DNA of 64,000 nucleotides, taken from positions 1 to 64,000 of the forward strand of contig NZ_JAESDH010000017.1 of assembly GCF_019249295.1 (NCBI RefSeq). Reading direction: 5' to 3'. The notes beneath the pieces were generated by a model that saw only the letters and a list, made by a program, of their open reading frames with translations, was not told where the DNA came from and searched no databases. Within the stretch, counting starts at the first letter, position 1; every line of letters begins with the position of its first letter. Shown here piece after piece: positions 9,697 through 19,826 of this stretch. This DNA comes from Alteromonas antoniana (lineage in GTDB: Bacteria; Pseudomonadota; Gammaproteobacteria; Enterobacterales; Alteromonadaceae). Both the position numbers and the translations under genes were made by a program.

Positions 9697-10369
9697 CAAG
9701 TACCTCCAGCGTGAGTCTGGCGGCTTCCTGTTCCGCTTTGCGACGGCTGTTTCCGGAACCAAACACCGGCTTTTCCAGTGTAGTCACCTGACAGCTGACT
9801 TCGAATGTCTGGGCATGATCTTTACCAGAAATAGACACGACCTCATAGTTGGGCAGTGGCTGTTTTCTTGACTGTAAATATTCCTGCAACCGCGTTTTAC
9901 TGTCTTTGGGATGAGCATTGGGATCCAGCTTTTGAATACGCGACTGCCACAGATCCAGAATAACGGTGCGCACTGCCTCGAAGCCGGCTTCTAAATAAAT
10001 CGCACCTAAAATCGCTTCTACTGCATCAGCAAGAATGGAACTGCGGCGGTGACCGCCGCTTTTCAGTTCGCCCTGCCCCAGCTTGAGCAACTCGCCAACA
10101 CTGGTCTCTCTGGCCAGCTCGGCAAGGGTTTCCCCTTTTACCAGCGTCGAACGCATACGGGTGAGCTTGCCTTCCGGTACTGCCGGAAATTGCTGAAACA
10201 ACTGTTCAGCGATGACCATTCCAAGTACGGCGTCGCCAAGAAATTCAAGCCTTTCATTGTGGTTTTTCGCGGCACTGCGGTGGGTCAGCGCCTGCTCAAG
10301 CAGACTGCTGTCCTCAAACCGATAATTGAGTGCCTTGTATAACCTGGCATATTTGTCTATGCCCTGCAT
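9680..10369 (-). CDS. rnc: Ribonuclease III
   Basis: RNase III cleaves double-stranded RNA and matures the rRNA precursor. The 229 residues hold the catalytic domain with the signature NERLEFLGD at 38-46 and a second acidic cluster around [12 protein letters not shown], then a C-terminal double-stranded-RNA-binding domain ([11 protein letters not shown] to the end). Length matches E. coli (226). The ATG overlaps the lepB stop by one base (TAATG) and the 3' end overlaps era, giving tight translational coupling. Confidence 0.97.
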   Translation of the reverse strand: MQGIDKYARLYKALNYRFEDSSLLEQALTHRSAAKNHNERLEFLGDAVLGMVIAEQLFQQFPAVPEGKLTRMRSTLVKGETLAELARETSVGELLKLGQGELKSGGHRRSSILADAVEAILGAIYLEAGFEAVRTVILDLWQSRIQKLDPNAHPKDSKTRLQEYLQSRKQPLPNYEVVSISGKDHAQTFEVSCQVTTLEKPVFGSGNSRRKAEQEAARLTLEVLDDSEK

Positions 10370-11277
10370 TAATCGATTCCACCTACTCGATTAAAGCGAA
10401 CACCGGTCGGGATCCACGACGGTAATGCGCTGTCAGGGCCACGCTCAAATTCGAAGCTGATCCAGATAGCCACGGCTTTACCAACCAGGTTGTCGTCAGG
10501 CACAAAGCCCCAGAAGCGACTGTCGCGACTATTATCGCGGTTATCACCCAACACAAAATACTGGCCTTCCGGTACTATCCATTCATTACTGCGTGTGCCT
10601 GGCTGCGTCCAGAAATTCGCAGCGCTGATGTCCCGTGTGGGGTGGCGCAAAATATCATGCTCAACATCACCTAACTGCTCGCTGTAGCGCATCAGTGGTG
10701 CCATTTCCTGAACAAAGTCGCCGCGACTGACAAATTCCAATGGCACTTTTGTAAGGCCTTGGCAATCACTGCCGCCGTCACACTTAGGCTTGATATAAAC
10801 CTGTTTGTTTCGATACACAACGGTATCACCAGGCAGTCCTACCACACGTTTAATGTAGTCAATGTTTGGCTCTTCCGGGTATTTAAATACCACAACATCG
10901 CCACGCTCGGGCTCGCCGGTTTCAACCAGTTTTTCACGAAAAACCGGATCTTTAATACCGTAAGCGAACTTCTCGACCAGGATAAAGTCCCCCACCAGCA
11001 AGGTTGGCATCATAGAGCCAGATGGAATTTGGAATGGCTCATAGATAAATGAGCGCAATACCAGAACGAAGGCAATCACCGGAAAAATCTGCTGAGACGT
11101 GTCTACCAGATATGGCAACTCTGGCTGGGGATCCATTGCAGAGCTACTGCCTGCTGCCGCTGCCGTCTGTGCCATCCGCGCTTTACGCTTTGGCGCAAAT
11201 ACCAGACTGTCAACCAGCCAGATGAGGCCCGTCGCAACGGTCAGAAAAACCAGCAACAACGAAAAATAGTTTGCCAT
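10369..11277 (-). CDS. lepB: Signal peptidase I
   Basis: LepB cleaves signal peptides of exported proteins at the outer face of the inner membrane. The 302 residues have an N-terminal membrane segment (about 4-23), a cytoplasmic basic loop, a second hydrophobic segment near 63-80, and the catalytic Ser88 (in PSGSMMPT) and Lys143 (in YIKRVVGLPGD). The later GDNRDNSRDSRFWG box is also present. Its ATG overlaps the lepA stop by one base. Confidence 0.97.
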   Translation of the reverse strand: MANYFSLLLVFLTVATGLIWLVDSLVFAPKRKARMAQTAAAAGSSSAMDPQPELPYLVDTSQQIFPVIAFVLVLRSFIYEPFQIPSGSMMPTLLVGDFILVEKFAYGIKDPVFREKLVETGEPERGDVVVFKYPEEPNIDYIKRVVGLPGDTVVYRNKQVYIKPKCDGGSDCQGLTKVPLEFVSRGDFVQEMAPLMRYSEQLGDVEHDILRHPTRDISAANFWTQPGTRSNEWIVPEGQYFVLGDNRDNSRDSRFWGFVPDDNLVGKAVAIWISFEFERGPDSALPSWIPTGVRFNRVGGID

Positions 11278-13073
11278 TATTTACCTACCTTCAATACTGC
11301 TAGGAATGCATCCTGCGGCAGCTCTACGTTGCCTACCTGTTTCATTCTCTTCTTCCCTTCTTTCTGCTTCTGGAGCAGCTTTTTCTTACGGCTCACATCA
11401 CCACCATAACACTTGGCAATAACGTTTTTACGCAGTTGTTTTACTGTGCTTCTGGCCACAACATGGTTACCTATCGCTGCCTGTATGGCGATGTCGAACA
11501 TCTGGCGAGGAATCAGCTCGCGCAGCTTGTCCACCAGTTCGCGACCACGACTTTGCGAATTATCTCTGTGAGTGATCACAGCCAGTGCATCAACCCGTTC
11601 ACCATTAATCAGGATATCCACCCGTACCATGTCAGACTGCTGGAAACGTTTGAAGTTATAGTCCAGAGAGGCGAAGCCGCGACTGGTTGATTTCAGACGG
11701 TCAAAAAAGTCCATAACGACTTCTGCCATCGGCAGTTCGTAGGTCACAGCAACCTGCTTACCATGATAGGACATGTTCGTTTGCATACCACGCTTTTCAA
11801 CGCACAGGGTAATCACGTTACCTAAAAACTCCTGGGGCACCAGAATATTCGCCTCAACCATCGGCTCGTGAATTTCTGCGATATCGTTCACTGGCGGCAG
11901 CTTAGAGGGGTTGTCCACCTTAACCACCTCGCCTTTGGTTGTGACGACTTCGTAAATTACCGTGGGTGCGGTGGTGATAAGCCCAAGATCGTATTCGCGC
12001 TCCAGACGCTCCTGAATGATTTCCATGTGCAGCATGCCAAGGAAGCCAATCCGGAATCCAAAGCCCAGTGCGGCTGAACTCTCTGGCTCATAGAAAAGCG
12101 ACGCATCATTGAGGCTTAACTTGGCCAGCGCATCCCGAAAATCTTCATAATCGTCTGAGCTAATGGGGAAAACGCCGGCGTACACCTGCGGCTTTACTTT
12201 CTTAAAACCCGGCAACATTTTATCAGCCGGTTTCTTCGCTAACGTAATGGTATCGCCCACTGGCGCACCATGTATTTCCTTAATACCAGCGATAACAAAT
12301 CCCACTTCTCCGGCACGCAGCACGCCAGTTTCAACAGGTTTTGGCGTAAAGATCCCCACTTTATCCGCCTGATGGGTCTGCCCGTTCGACATGATTTGAA
12401 TCTTGTCTTTCACGTTCAGTTCGCCTTCCATGATGCGGACCAGTGACACCACGCCCTGATAATTATCAAACCATGAATCAACAATAAGTGCCTTCAGCGG
12501 AGCTTCACGCTTACCTACCGGCGGAGGAATTCTGTTGACGATGACTTCCAGCACATCTTCAATGCCAACGCCTGTTTTTGCTGAGCAACGCACCGCATCG
12601 ACGGCATCGATACCAACAATATCTTCAATTTCTTCGGCAACGCGATCGGGCTCAGCCTGAGGAAGGTCAATTTTGTTCAGGATAGGCACCACTTCCATAT
12701 CCATATCAATAGCGGTGTAGCAGTTTGCCAGTGTTTGCGCCTCGACACCCTGACCGGCATCAACTACCAGCAGCGCACCTTCACACGCGGCCAGTGAGCG
12801 CGATACTTCATAGGTGAAATCTACGTGTCCCGGCGTATCAATGAAATTTAACTGATAGGTCTCGCCATCGCGGGCAGTATAGTTAAGCGTTACGCTCTGC
12901 GCCTTAATGGTAATGCCACGCTCACGTTCGATATCCATAGAATCGAGCACCTGCTCTGCCATCTCACGATCTGCCAGTCCACCACAGTGTTGAATAAGAC
13001 GATCAGACAACGTGGACTTACCGTGATCGATATGGGCTATGATACTGAAATTACGAATGTGCGAATGTTGCAT
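11277..13073 (-). CDS. lepA: Elongation factor 4 (back-translocase)
   Basis: LepA/EF-4 is a ribosome-dependent GTPase related to EF-G. From ATG 13073 ([14 protein letters not shown]) it has 598 residues, nearly identical in length to E. coli LepA (599). G1 is AHIDHGKS, G3 DTPGHVDF, G4 NKIDLP, and the LepA-specific C-terminal domain ends in a basic tail ([20 protein letters not shown]). An in-frame extension to 13139 is not supported by the family. It leads the lepA-lepB-rnc-era operon downstream of rpoE-rseABC, but with 411 bases between rseC and lepA. Confidence 0.97.
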   Translation of the reverse strand: MQHSHIRNFSIIAHIDHGKSTLSDRLIQHCGGLADREMAEQVLDSMDIERERGITIKAQSVTLNYTARDGETYQLNFIDTPGHVDFTYEVSRSLAACEGALLVVDAGQGVEAQTLANCYTAIDMDMEVVPILNKIDLPQAEPDRVAEEIEDIVGIDAVDAVRCSAKTGVGIEDVLEVIVNRIPPPVGKREAPLKALIVDSWFDNYQGVVSLVRIMEGELNVKDKIQIMSNGQTHQADKVGIFTPKPVETGVLRAGEVGFVIAGIKEIHGAPVGDTITLAKKPADKMLPGFKKVKPQVYAGVFPISSDDYEDFRDALAKLSLNDASLFYEPESSAALGFGFRIGFLGMLHMEIIQERLEREYDLGLITTAPTVIYEVVTTKGEVVKVDNPSKLPPVNDIAEIHEPMVEANILVPQEFLGNVITLCVEKRGMQTNMSYHGKQVAVTYELPMAEVVMDFFDRLKSTSRGFASLDYNFKRFQQSDMVRVDILINGERVDALAVITHRDNSQSRGRELVDKLRELIPRQMFDIAIQAAIGNHVVARSTVKQLRKNVIAKCYGGDVSRKKKLLQKQKEGKKRMKQVGNVELPQDAFLAVLKVGK

Positions 13074-13484
13074 AATGCTGGAAAATACCTGCAAAAAAAT
13101 TAACGTTAAACTATGACCAATCCACGTAGATAACGGCACGCCTGACGCCAGTGAGCCCCGCTTGCGATTAACGGAAACGTCTGCAAAGCAAACGTGTCCT
13201 GATTAACTCTTACGTAAGCGAACGGAAACCCGATTTCGCCATGCTGTACGGTTATCTATGTGGATTGATATTACCTCGCTGCCTGGCTTTCCAAAGCAGC
13301 GATTCCCCGCGGATCCTGTGATTTCAGAGACCAGCGCGGAGCGTGCGGATTTTACCGATTTATTGGCCGAAAAGCGAATGAAGTCAGCGAATAGTCGCTA
13401 AATAGCGGCAGGAATTGCGTCAAGTGAACCAGCCAGAAATATCTGGAGGTTTATTGTGGTGTGATCAGGCTTATTTTTTGCCCG
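13074..13484. other. Intergenic, rseC to lepA
   Basis: 411 bases in the direction of transcription from rseC to lepA, unusually long for this conserved gene order. A promoter for lepA is likely but no convincing hexamer pair was found. A 47-codon plus-strand frame at 13258-13401 (starting MWIDIT) has codon use resembling coding sequence but no good ribosome site; it is treated as a finding, not called as a gene. Confidence 0.4.
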
Positions 13485-13946
13485 CTAGGCAGCTGCCCGC
13501 CCATCTTCGACTTTGGAGAGCAGCACGGGCTGAAACCTTGCACCATCCATTTTCTTCAGCAGACCTGAGATAACGACAAACCCGGCCAGTGTGGACAACC
13601 CAGCGCCCGCCAGCACCCAAAGTTCACTGGCAAGTCCAAGTGCCGGCAACATCGTGTTGAACAACGCTGCGCTTACTATAAACACCAGCAAGGGGACGAC
13701 GTAAAGCAGCGCCGAGGCACTGACAATACCGGCTTCCGGAATACCCACGCGCACCGTATCCCCCACGGTAACGGGCATGGGAGACTGTAGCGTCAACTGT
13801 TGTGTTTTCGGCGCAATTGCACGGGAAATTGCGCCGGTGCCGCAGTCTGATTGCGCCTGACAGGTTGAACAAGTGGTTTTAATCGCCGCCTCTACCGTTA
13901 TCCAATCCCTATCAACCGCAACAACGGTGGCCGTTTCCGTAATCAA
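13485..13946 (-). CDS. rseC: Sigma-E regulator RseC (SoxR-reducing RseC family)
   Basis: A 153-residue inner-membrane protein. The cytoplasmic N-terminal part carries the cysteine cluster CSTCQAQSDC typical of RseC, followed by two hydrophobic helices at about 80-97 and 103-126. In E. coli RseC is a mild positive modulator of the sigma-E pathway, and the family is linked to the SoxR-reducing Rsx complex. The start overlaps the rseB stop by four bases (ATGA), so translation is coupled. It is the fourth gene of rpoE-rseA-rseB-rseC. Confidence 0.92.
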   Translation of the reverse strand: MITETATVVAVDRDWITVEAAIKTTCSTCQAQSDCGTGAISRAIAPKTQQLTLQSPMPVTVGDTVRVGIPEAGIVSASALLYVVPLLVFIVSAALFNTMLPALGLASELWVLAGAGLSTLAGFVVISGLLKKMDGARFQPVLLSKVEDGRAAA

Positions 13947-15163
13947 TTGCCACTCCCGGTCAAAGACAATGAGGTTGCAATGGATTGCGCGGTCTTAGGC
14001 GGGATCTCGCCCACTACAGTAACCTGTGCTTTTCCATCAGTAAGCGTAAGAAAGGTATTCAAATCATGGCGTAAGACTAAATCTGAACCTAATGCCTCGT
14101 TTGCAGGCTGCACGTAGACAGACACATCTACCAGCCCGTCACTAAACATTTTGTACTCGACAACCTGCCCCGTCAGCGCCAGACGACGAATATCTCTGCG
14201 CACCTCCTCCATACCGGTAGGCAAATAGGTCACTTCCCAGTTATGCTCGCGGGTTTTGGCAGCTGAAATCGCCATTGGCTTGGGTAATGATGCCTGGTTG
14301 ACGCGATGAAAATATTCATGAGGGTCGTCTGTGATGGTTAGCGCTGTTACCTGTATCTGCTCGAGCAACACCCCCTGCAAATCCAACATGTTCAGCTTAA
14401 GCAGCATGCCGGTTTTTTCATCCAGCCACAGCTGATAGTTGAAGCGGCTGTTGTCGCGACTGACGATACGAATTTGTTGTGCCGGCCGCCCGGCCACGCG
14501 GGCTCGTCCTACACTGACGAACTCGTAACCGTCTCTGAGACTATCCGGGTGATAAAGCAGCTCACTTGGGATGGGGCCGTTTATGTATTCTGAACGCAGG
14601 CTGTAAGGAGGCACGTCGGGTTCAAACACACTGACCACATCACCATCGCGGATCAGTTCCCTGCCCGGTCCGTTTTGCAGATTTAACTGTTCCATCGTGC
14701 GGCCGTCCTTCATAACGGCATGTCGCCACAAATAGGGCACCGTTTCCTGCCCTGCCCGGCTTTGTACAAAAGAAGCCTGAAAGTTCAACTCGCGCGTAGC
14801 GGCAGTCAGTCGGGCCAGCCAGTCTGACGTCGTCATCTCTGGTGTCGCGTTTTCAGAGTGAAAATAGGAGGGTTGGGTCTCGCCAGACTGGGTCTCAACA
14901 GACTGGGTCTCAATAGACTGGGTTTCAGCCGAATTGCTATCACCGGACTGGGCCTCTGAAGACTGTGTATCAGTAGGCTCGGTCGTTGACGAGGGACGTT
15001 CAGTCTGACCTTGTTCCGTTAAAATAGTATCGGGCTGAGAAACATTATCCTGCGCATACGCAGTGTTAAGCGTTAATGACATTAACGCAGCGAATTTTAC
15101 TCCCCTTGAAAACAAACGTACCAGCCGGAGAGAGGCTGGTACGTTACGGCAAATAGTTATCAT
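13943..15163 (-). CDS. rseB: Sigma-E regulatory protein RseB with repeat linker
   Basis: RseB (MucB) is a periplasmic lipid/LPS-sensing protein that binds RseA and shields it from DegS cleavage. Of 406 residues, the first 38 look like a signal region ending TAYAQ; the conserved RseB fold starts near residue 113 (DWLARLT) and runs to the end, with the familiar SVGRARVAGR and WLDEKTGMLLKL blocks. Between them lies a Ser/Thr/Gln/Glu-rich stretch (about 39-108) with a five-residue repeat (ETQSx), absent from E. coli RseB (318 residues). The start is uncertain: neither ATG 15163 nor the internal ATG at residue 28 has a clear ribosome site. The gap to rseA is eight bases and the overlap with rseC four. 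Confidence 0.9.
   Translation of the reverse strand: MITICRNVPASLRLVRLFSRGVKFAALMSLTLNTAYAQDNVSQPDTILTEQGQTERPSSTTEPTDTQSSEAQSGDSNSAETQSIETQSVETQSGETQPSYFHSENATPEMTTSDWLARLTAATRELNFQASFVQSRAGQETVPYLWRHAVMKDGRTMEQLNLQNGPGRELIRDGDVVSVFEPDVPPYSLRSEYINGPIPSELLYHPDSLRDGYEFVSVGRARVAGRPAQQIRIVSRDNSRFNYQLWLDEKTGMLLKLNMLDLQGVLLEQIQVTALTITDDPHEYFHRVNQASLPKPMAISAAKTREHNWEVTYLPTGMEEVRRDIRRLALTGQVVEYKMFSDGLVDVSVYVQPANEALGSDLVLRHDLNTFLTLTDGKAQVTVVGEIPPKTAQSIATSLSLTGSGN
14872..14931 (-). repeat. 15-base tandem repeat inside rseB
   Basis: Four adjacent 15-base units on the plus strand (14872-14886, 14887-14901, 14902-14916, 14917-14931), each close to ACTGGGTCTCAACAG. The middle two differ by a single base; the outer two are diverged. 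On the coding strand they encode the ETQSx pentapeptides of the RseB linker. The unit length is a multiple of three, so copy-number change would keep the frame. Confidence 0.85.
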
Positions 15164-15171
15164 TTAATTAA

Positions 15172-15765
15172 TTACTGTGGACTGTCTTCAGAACCGCTGT
15201 TTCGCTTAGCTTCTTCGCTCTGCTCTTCCGCCTGCTTCAACATAACCTGCTGCTCGTGATCGGCAATAAGTGCATTCACTTTACGCTTTTTCTCCAGCAT
15301 AGTTGCCATATCGTTACGGGGTAACGTTCGGGTTTGCTGAAGACTGACTGGCGACAAGCCCCCCTGAGGCATTACCGTCGGTGCAGTCATAAATGGTTCA
15401 TCCGGAGTCACTGGCTGGTTAAATTGCTGGTAACCCAGAATCAATGCCGCTGCCACAGACGCAGCCACGGCATACTGACCAGACTGCTTAGCAAACGGCA
15501 CGACACTTCCTAACACAGGGATTTTACTCCATCGTGACTTCTTAGGTGCCATAATAGTAGGTTCATCTTCAAGCGCTTTGGCTACGCTTGCCGTGATATC
15601 CAACTGCGGTGCTACGCTGGCTTCTTTGCGCAGTCCGCTTCGAATCACGTGATAACGCTGCCACTTGGCTTGCAATGCGTCATCTTGCTTAATTGCATCA
15701 ATGATGTCATTGCCTTCTGTTTCACCGTCCATGAATGCGGACAATTTTTCTTGCTGTTGCGTCAT
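15172..15765 (-). CDS. rseA: Anti-sigma-E factor RseA
   Basis: RseA is a single-pass inner-membrane protein that holds sigma-E inactive until regulated proteolysis by DegS and RseP. The 197 residues begin with the anti-sigma domain (EKLSAFMDGETE, then WQRYHVIRSGLR), cross the membrane once at about residues 97-115 (QYAVAASVAAALILGYQQF), and end in a periplasmic domain rich in Gln and charged residues. It lies 73 bases downstream of rpoE and 8 bases upstream of rseB. Confidence 0.95.
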   Translation of the reverse strand: MTQQQEKLSAFMDGETEGNDIIDAIKQDDALQAKWQRYHVIRSGLRKEASVAPQLDITASVAKALEDEPTIMAPKKSRWSKIPVLGSVVPFAKQSGQYAVAASVAAALILGYQQFNQPVTPDEPFMTAPTVMPQGGLSPVSLQQTRTLPRNDMATMLEKKRKVNALIADHEQQVMLKQAEEQSEEAKRNSGSEDSPQ

Positions 15766-15838
15766 ATGCTCAAATCCTGATCATAGTGATCATTTACCAC
15801 CCTAACACAGCTGTTAGTAACCTTCATTTCAGAAAAGT

Positions 15839-16417
15839 TCAATTTTCTAACAACGGTTGTATAACTTTATCAATCGCCTCCCTGGCGCGGAAAATTCTTG
15901 ACCTGACTGTACCGACAGGGCACGCCATCACGTTGGCGATTTCTTCATAACTCATGCCTTCTATCTCGCGTAACGTAATAGCCATACGTAAATCATCTGG
16001 CAGCTTCTCTACCACGCGAAACAGTGTCGCTTCAATCTCATCGGTCAACACACTGCGTTCCGGTGTCGACTGCTCTTTAAGGGCATCACTGCCTTCGTAA
16101 TAATCTGCTTCCTGTGCGTCGACGTCACTGGCGGGGGGTTTACGCCCTTGTGCAACCAGATAATTCTTCGCACTGTTAACCGCTATTCGATAAAGCCAGG
16201 TATAAAACGCGCTGTCTCCGCGAAAATTCGGCAGAGCACGATAGGCTTTAATAAATGCATCTTGCGTGACATCAGCCACATCTCCGGTATTTTTCACGTA
16301 CCGGGATACCAGGTGCATCACTTTATGCTGATAGCGGGTAACCAGAAGATTAAAGGCGTTTTTATCGCCGCTCTGGACCTTTTCAACAAGCTGTTGATCG
16401 GTTATCTGCTCGCTCAT
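15839..16417 (-). CDS. rpoE: RNA polymerase sigma-E factor
   Basis: An ECF sigma factor of 192 residues, almost identical in length to E. coli RpoE (191). Region 2 (YQHKVMHLVSRYVKN, then DVTQDAFIKAYRAL and FYTWLYRIAVN) and region 4 (LREIEGMSYEEIANVM, then VGTVRSRIFRAR) are clear. It directs the envelope-stress regulon. First gene of rpoE-rseABC, with a sigma-E-like promoter just upstream, so it is very likely autoregulated. Divergent from nadB, as in E. coli. Confidence 0.97.
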   Translation of the reverse strand: MSEQITDQQLVEKVQSGDKNAFNLLVTRYQHKVMHLVSRYVKNTGDVADVTQDAFIKAYRALPNFRGDSAFYTWLYRIAVNSAKNYLVAQGRKPPASDVDAQEADYYEGSDALKEQSTPERSVLTDEIEATLFRVVEKLPDDLRMAITLREIEGMSYEEIANVMACPVGTVRSRIFRAREAIDKVIQPLLEN

Positions 16418-16470
16418 TCGAGCTATTACTCCTTAACGTCTACTACACGATAGCTCTCGCAAGCGTACAT

Positions 16471-16497
16471 GTAGACTATCCACTATGATAAAAGTTC
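16471..16497 (-). promoter_or_regulatory. Sigma-E-type promoter of rpoE
   Basis: On the minus strand GAACTT (16497-16492) is followed after exactly 16 bases by TCTAC (16475-16471). This agrees with the sigma-E consensus GGAACTT / TCTGA at its usual spacing. It lies about 55 bases upstream of the rpoE ATG, where an autoregulatory promoter is expected. Assignment is by motif and position. Confidence 0.8.
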
Positions 16498-16614
16498 TAT
16501 ATGCGGGCAGTTTTTTTTAAAAAAACGCCTCTATCGGTCCAAACGCGATTGTGTTTTACACCTCATCCTTTAGACTTGCCGAACCTTAGCTTTTAATTTC
16601 TATGCTAAAAATAC

Positions 16615-18276
16615 ATGAAATCAGTGTCGTCTTCACTACCTAGTACATCAAGTTCCATTGAACATCGCTGCGATGTATTGATTATCGGAAGCGGAGCAGC
16701 CGGATTAAGTCTGGCATTAAAGCTGGCCGATCACTGCAATGTTATCGTGCTTAGCAAAAGCGATCGTAATGAAGGTTCGACCCGCTACGCACAGGGCGGC
16801 ATTGCTGCCGTTTTCGATGAACAGGATTCGATTGATGCGCACGTGCAGGATACGCTCCTTGCTGGCGGCGGACTGTGTGATGAAGCAGCAGTCCGGTTTA
16901 CCGCCGAACGTGCGAAATCAGCACTGACATGGCTTATCGGCTCAGGTGTTCCCTTTGATACTGAAAAAGACGATAAAGGCGAAGAGCGCTATCACCTGAC
17001 CCGTGAAGGCGGACACAGCCACCGGCGAATCCTGCATGCCGCTGACGCCACTGGCGAAGCGCTGCAGGTTACTTTGAATGACGCCGTATCAGCACACCCG
17101 AATATCCATATTTTTGAGCGCTACAATGCTATCGACCTGATCCCATCCAAAACGACTCCCGGCCAGATAAACGGGGCGTATGTGTGGAATCGACAGCAGG
17201 AACATGTTGAAGTCATCCGGGCCAAATTTATTACGCTGGCCACTGGCGGCGGCAGCAAAGTGTATCAGTATACCTCTAACCCCGATGTGTCCAGCGGTGA
17301 CGGGATTGCGATGGCCTGGCGCGCAGGGTGCCGGGTGGCGAATATGGAGTTTAATCAATTCCATCCAACCTGCCTGTATCATCCGCAGGCCAGGAACTTC
17401 CTGATTACGGAAGCGCTGCGCGGTGAAGGGGCAAAGCTCTGTCATGCCGATGGCACGCCGTTTATGACGCAGTTTGATGAACGCGGCGATCTGGCACCAC
17501 GGGACGTAGTCGCCCGCGCGATTGATTTTGAAATGAAGCGGCTGGGCGCAGATTGCATGTATCTGGATATCAGCCATAAACCCGCTGACTTCATCGTTAA
17601 ACATTTCCCGAACATTTACAGAAAATGTCGTTCGCTGGGTATTGATATCACCCGTGAGCCAATTCCGGTTGTACCAGCCGCGCATTATAGCTGCGGTGGC
17701 GTCATGACGGACTTCAATGCGAAAACCGACCTGGACAATGTCTATGCCATCGGTGAAGTCGCATACACCGGCCTGCATGGTGCTAACCGAATGGCCTCAA
17801 ACTCGCTGCTGGAGTGCGTGGTGTTTGCCAGTGCTGCGGCAGAAAACATCCTCACTCGTCTGAATGACGTGACGGCGGAAGAACCCATTGCCCCCTGGGA
17901 TGAATCGCAGGTGAGCAACTCAGACGAAGAAGTTATCATCCAGCATAACTGGCATGAACTAAGGCTTTTCATGTGGGATTATGTCGGTATTGTGCGTACC
18001 AACAAACGCCTCGAACGGGCGATGCGCCGGATCCAGCTGCTAGAGCAGGAAATTGCGGAATATTACGCGCACTTTCGGGTAAGCAATAACCTGCTGGAGC
18101 TGCGTAATCTGGTGACGGTAGCAGAGCTCATTGTCAGATGTGCTATGCAAAGAAAAGAAAGCCGGGGATTGCATTTTAATCTGGATTATCCCGAAACCAG
18201 CGATAACGCCGAGCCCTCTATTCTGACGCCGTCGAAAAACAGACAACAAACTGAGCCCGGCACACTCAGTACCTGA
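16615..18276 (+). CDS. nadB: L-aspartate oxidase
   Basis: NadB is a flavoprotein that oxidises L-aspartate to iminoaspartate, the first committed step of de novo NAD synthesis. The 553 residues show the FAD-binding GSGAAG at 25-30, the [12 protein letters not shown] block, HTREGGHS-type substrate residues ([11 protein letters not shown]), [17 protein letters not shown], and [11 protein letters not shown], all typical of the succinate dehydrogenase/fumarate reductase flavoprotein family. Length is close to E. coli NadB (540), with a slightly longer C-terminus. The start at 16615 has no strong ribosome site. Divergent from rpoE as in E. coli. Confidence 0.96.
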   Translation: MKSVSSSLPSTSSSIEHRCDVLIIGSGAAGLSLALKLADHCNVIVLSKSDRNEGSTRYAQGGIAAVFDEQDSIDAHVQDTLLAGGGLCDEAAVRFTAERAKSALTWLIGSGVPFDTEKDDKGEERYHLTREGGHSHRRILHAADATGEALQVTLNDAVSAHPNIHIFERYNAIDLIPSKTTPGQINGAYVWNRQQEHVEVIRAKFITLATGGGSKVYQYTSNPDVSSGDGIAMAWRAGCRVANMEFNQFHPTCLYHPQARNFLITEALRGEGAKLCHADGTPFMTQFDERGDLAPRDVVARAIDFEMKRLGADCMYLDISHKPADFIVKHFPNIYRKCRSLGIDITREPIPVVPAAHYSCGGVMTDFNAKTDLDNVYAIGEVAYTGLHGANRMASNSLLECVVFASAAAENILTRLNDVTAEEPIAPWDESQVSNSDEEVIIQHNWHELRLFMWDYVGIVRTNKRLERAMRRIQLLEQEIAEYYAHFRVSNNLLELRNLVTVAELIVRCAMQRKESRGLHFNLDYPETSDNAEPSILTPSKNRQQTEPGTLST

Positions 18277-18489
18277 ATATAAATATCACATTGAACGCTG
18301 CCGAATTCGTCATGTATGCGGCATCTTACTAGCGCGCCGTCGCATTTCACGATGGCGCTTTAGATTTCCCCCCAGCAAGTCAGGCAACATCGGCGAGCTC
18401 CTTATCCGCAAACCTGTGCGACAATCTATCGTTAACCGTGATTTGAACTGCCTACAGCGCTTTCAGCGCCCGGCAAGCCTTCCTGATAG

Positions 18490-19377
18490 TCAGCGCGTCG
18501 CAAGAAGCGTAAATACCTTCCCGCGAATGTGACAATGCTCGCCGTCATCAGAAACGAGCCTGAAGCCTGCCGCCTTCTGCTCATCATTGTCAGCTGACAT
18601 GTCATTGACAAGGTGTACGGTTGCCGGCAGGAAGACAGGTTTTTCAAATTCGGCGTGTAGTCGGATGTTCTCAGAGCTGCTATCCATGCTATCTGCCAGC
18701 GCGGAATAACTTCGCGCCAGAGTCCACATTCCATGAGCAATGGCGTGCCTGAAACCAAACATTTTGGCGGACAGGCGGCTCAAATGGATAGGGTTACTAT
18801 CTCCTGAAACGCGCGCATACCGGCGTCCTGTATTCTCCGGCACAGAAAATTCTGATATCTGTTTTGTCTCAGATGCTGCTGCCGCATCTTGCCGTGGTTT
18901 AACGACTCTGGCGCCGGCCGGCTCTACATGGGACGCTTTTACCCGGGTTAAATAGGTACTGGTAGCGTCATACACACACTGCCCTTGCTGAAAGGCTGTG
19001 ATATTGATATCGCATTCCCAGCCTCTTGGGTGCTGGCGGACACCGGTAAAGCGAACGCGCAACTCCACTGGCAATTGCTGATCAAAGGTGTACTGGGTAA
19101 CGTCATTTCTGATATGAACCAGGCCCAGCAGCGGAAACGGGCTTTTTTTATCCAGCAGGCATGCCATTTGTAACGGCAACGATAACGTTTGAAGGTAACA
19201 GGGATGAACCCTTTTATCGTTAGCCCAGCCTACAAGTTCGCAATAATCTGCGTAATGCTCAGGCTCAATGGTAATCGTCTTGTTGTAAATTCTTGCCGGT
19301 AATTGCGGTGGCTTAAACTGCTGCAATGGCTTTTTATCAACACGCTTTGCCAATGCTCGTAAATACAAAGAAATCAT
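18490..19377 (-). CDS. MaoC-like (hot-dog fold) dehydratase-family protein
   Basis: A 295-residue cytoplasmic protein. The C-terminal half (about 185-290) carries a MaoC-type hydratase signature: YARVSGDSNPIH, then FGFRHAIAHGMW, with the Asp and His that form the catalytic pair of R-specific enoyl-CoA hydratases. The N-terminal half looks like a second, degenerate hot-dog domain, as in two-domain MaoC proteins. Substrate unknown; an acyl-CoA or acyl-ACP is expected. ATG 19377 has AGGGAGAA just upstream and overlaps the ygfX stop by four bases (ATGA), so it belongs to the sdhE-ygfX operon. Confidence 0.85.
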   Translation of the reverse strand: MISLYLRALAKRVDKKPLQQFKPPQLPARIYNKTITIEPEHYADYCELVGWANDKRVHPCYLQTLSLPLQMACLLDKKSPFPLLGLVHIRNDVTQYTFDQQLPVELRVRFTGVRQHPRGWECDINITAFQQGQCVYDATSTYLTRVKASHVEPAGARVVKPRQDAAAASETKQISEFSVPENTGRRYARVSGDSNPIHLSRLSAKMFGFRHAIAHGMWTLARSYSALADSMDSSSENIRLHAEFEKPVFLPATVHLVNDMSADNDEQKAAGFRLVSDDGEHCHIRGKVFTLLATR

Positions 19378-19826
19378 GTTTTCTCCCTGACATGCCGCGA
19401 GGTGCGTGATATTTGCCGGCATAACCTTCGATAATCGCGTTCGCAACACTGCGAACGAAAAATCCAGCGATGAATGGTTCGCCCTCTTGCAGGCTTCAGA
19501 AACAGGTAAATGACCAGTGCGGTGACCCTGGATTGATGTTCAATAACAAACGGGTGTTCCTCAACCGGCTTGCGGTCAATTGCTGTTCGGATAAGGATCC
19601 CCGACTCGTCCAGGCTGAATTGCTCGACAGCAGGTTGGCCGGCGTTCGCTGTCAGCAGAGCAAAAAATCCAGCAAAAATCAGGATGGTCCACGCCAGCCA
19701 CTGGGGCACCCAGCTCCACACAGGCGCTGGCATCATCACAAACATGAGCGCAGCCACTGCGACCGGTATTAACCTTTCGAGTGGGTAGCGACACAACGAA
19801 TGAATTGTCAGATTACACTTTGACAC
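19374..19826 (-). CDS. ygfX: YgfX/CptA-like small membrane protein
   Basis: A 150-residue protein with two adjacent membrane helices (about 18-35 and 40-58) and a C-terminal cytoplasmic domain rich in Arg and aromatic residues (RWIFRSQCCERDYRRL). Topology, size and position directly after sdhE match E. coli YgfX (CptA), described as a membrane protein interacting with cytoskeletal proteins. Start is GTG 19826, which overlaps the sdhE 3' end by 14 bases. Sequence conservation of this family is low, so the assignment leans on synteny. Confidence 0.75.
   Translation of the reverse strand: MSKCNLTIHSLCRYPLERLIPVAVAALMFVMMPAPVWSWVPQWLAWTILIFAGFFALLTANAGQPAVEQFSLDESGILIRTAIDRKPVEEHPFVIEHQSRVTALVIYLFLKPARGRTIHRWIFRSQCCERDYRRLCRQISRTSRHVREKT

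Noticed and set aside
17089..17778. 229-codon frame antisense to nadB
   Set aside because: Shadow of nadB codons; no recognisable protein features.
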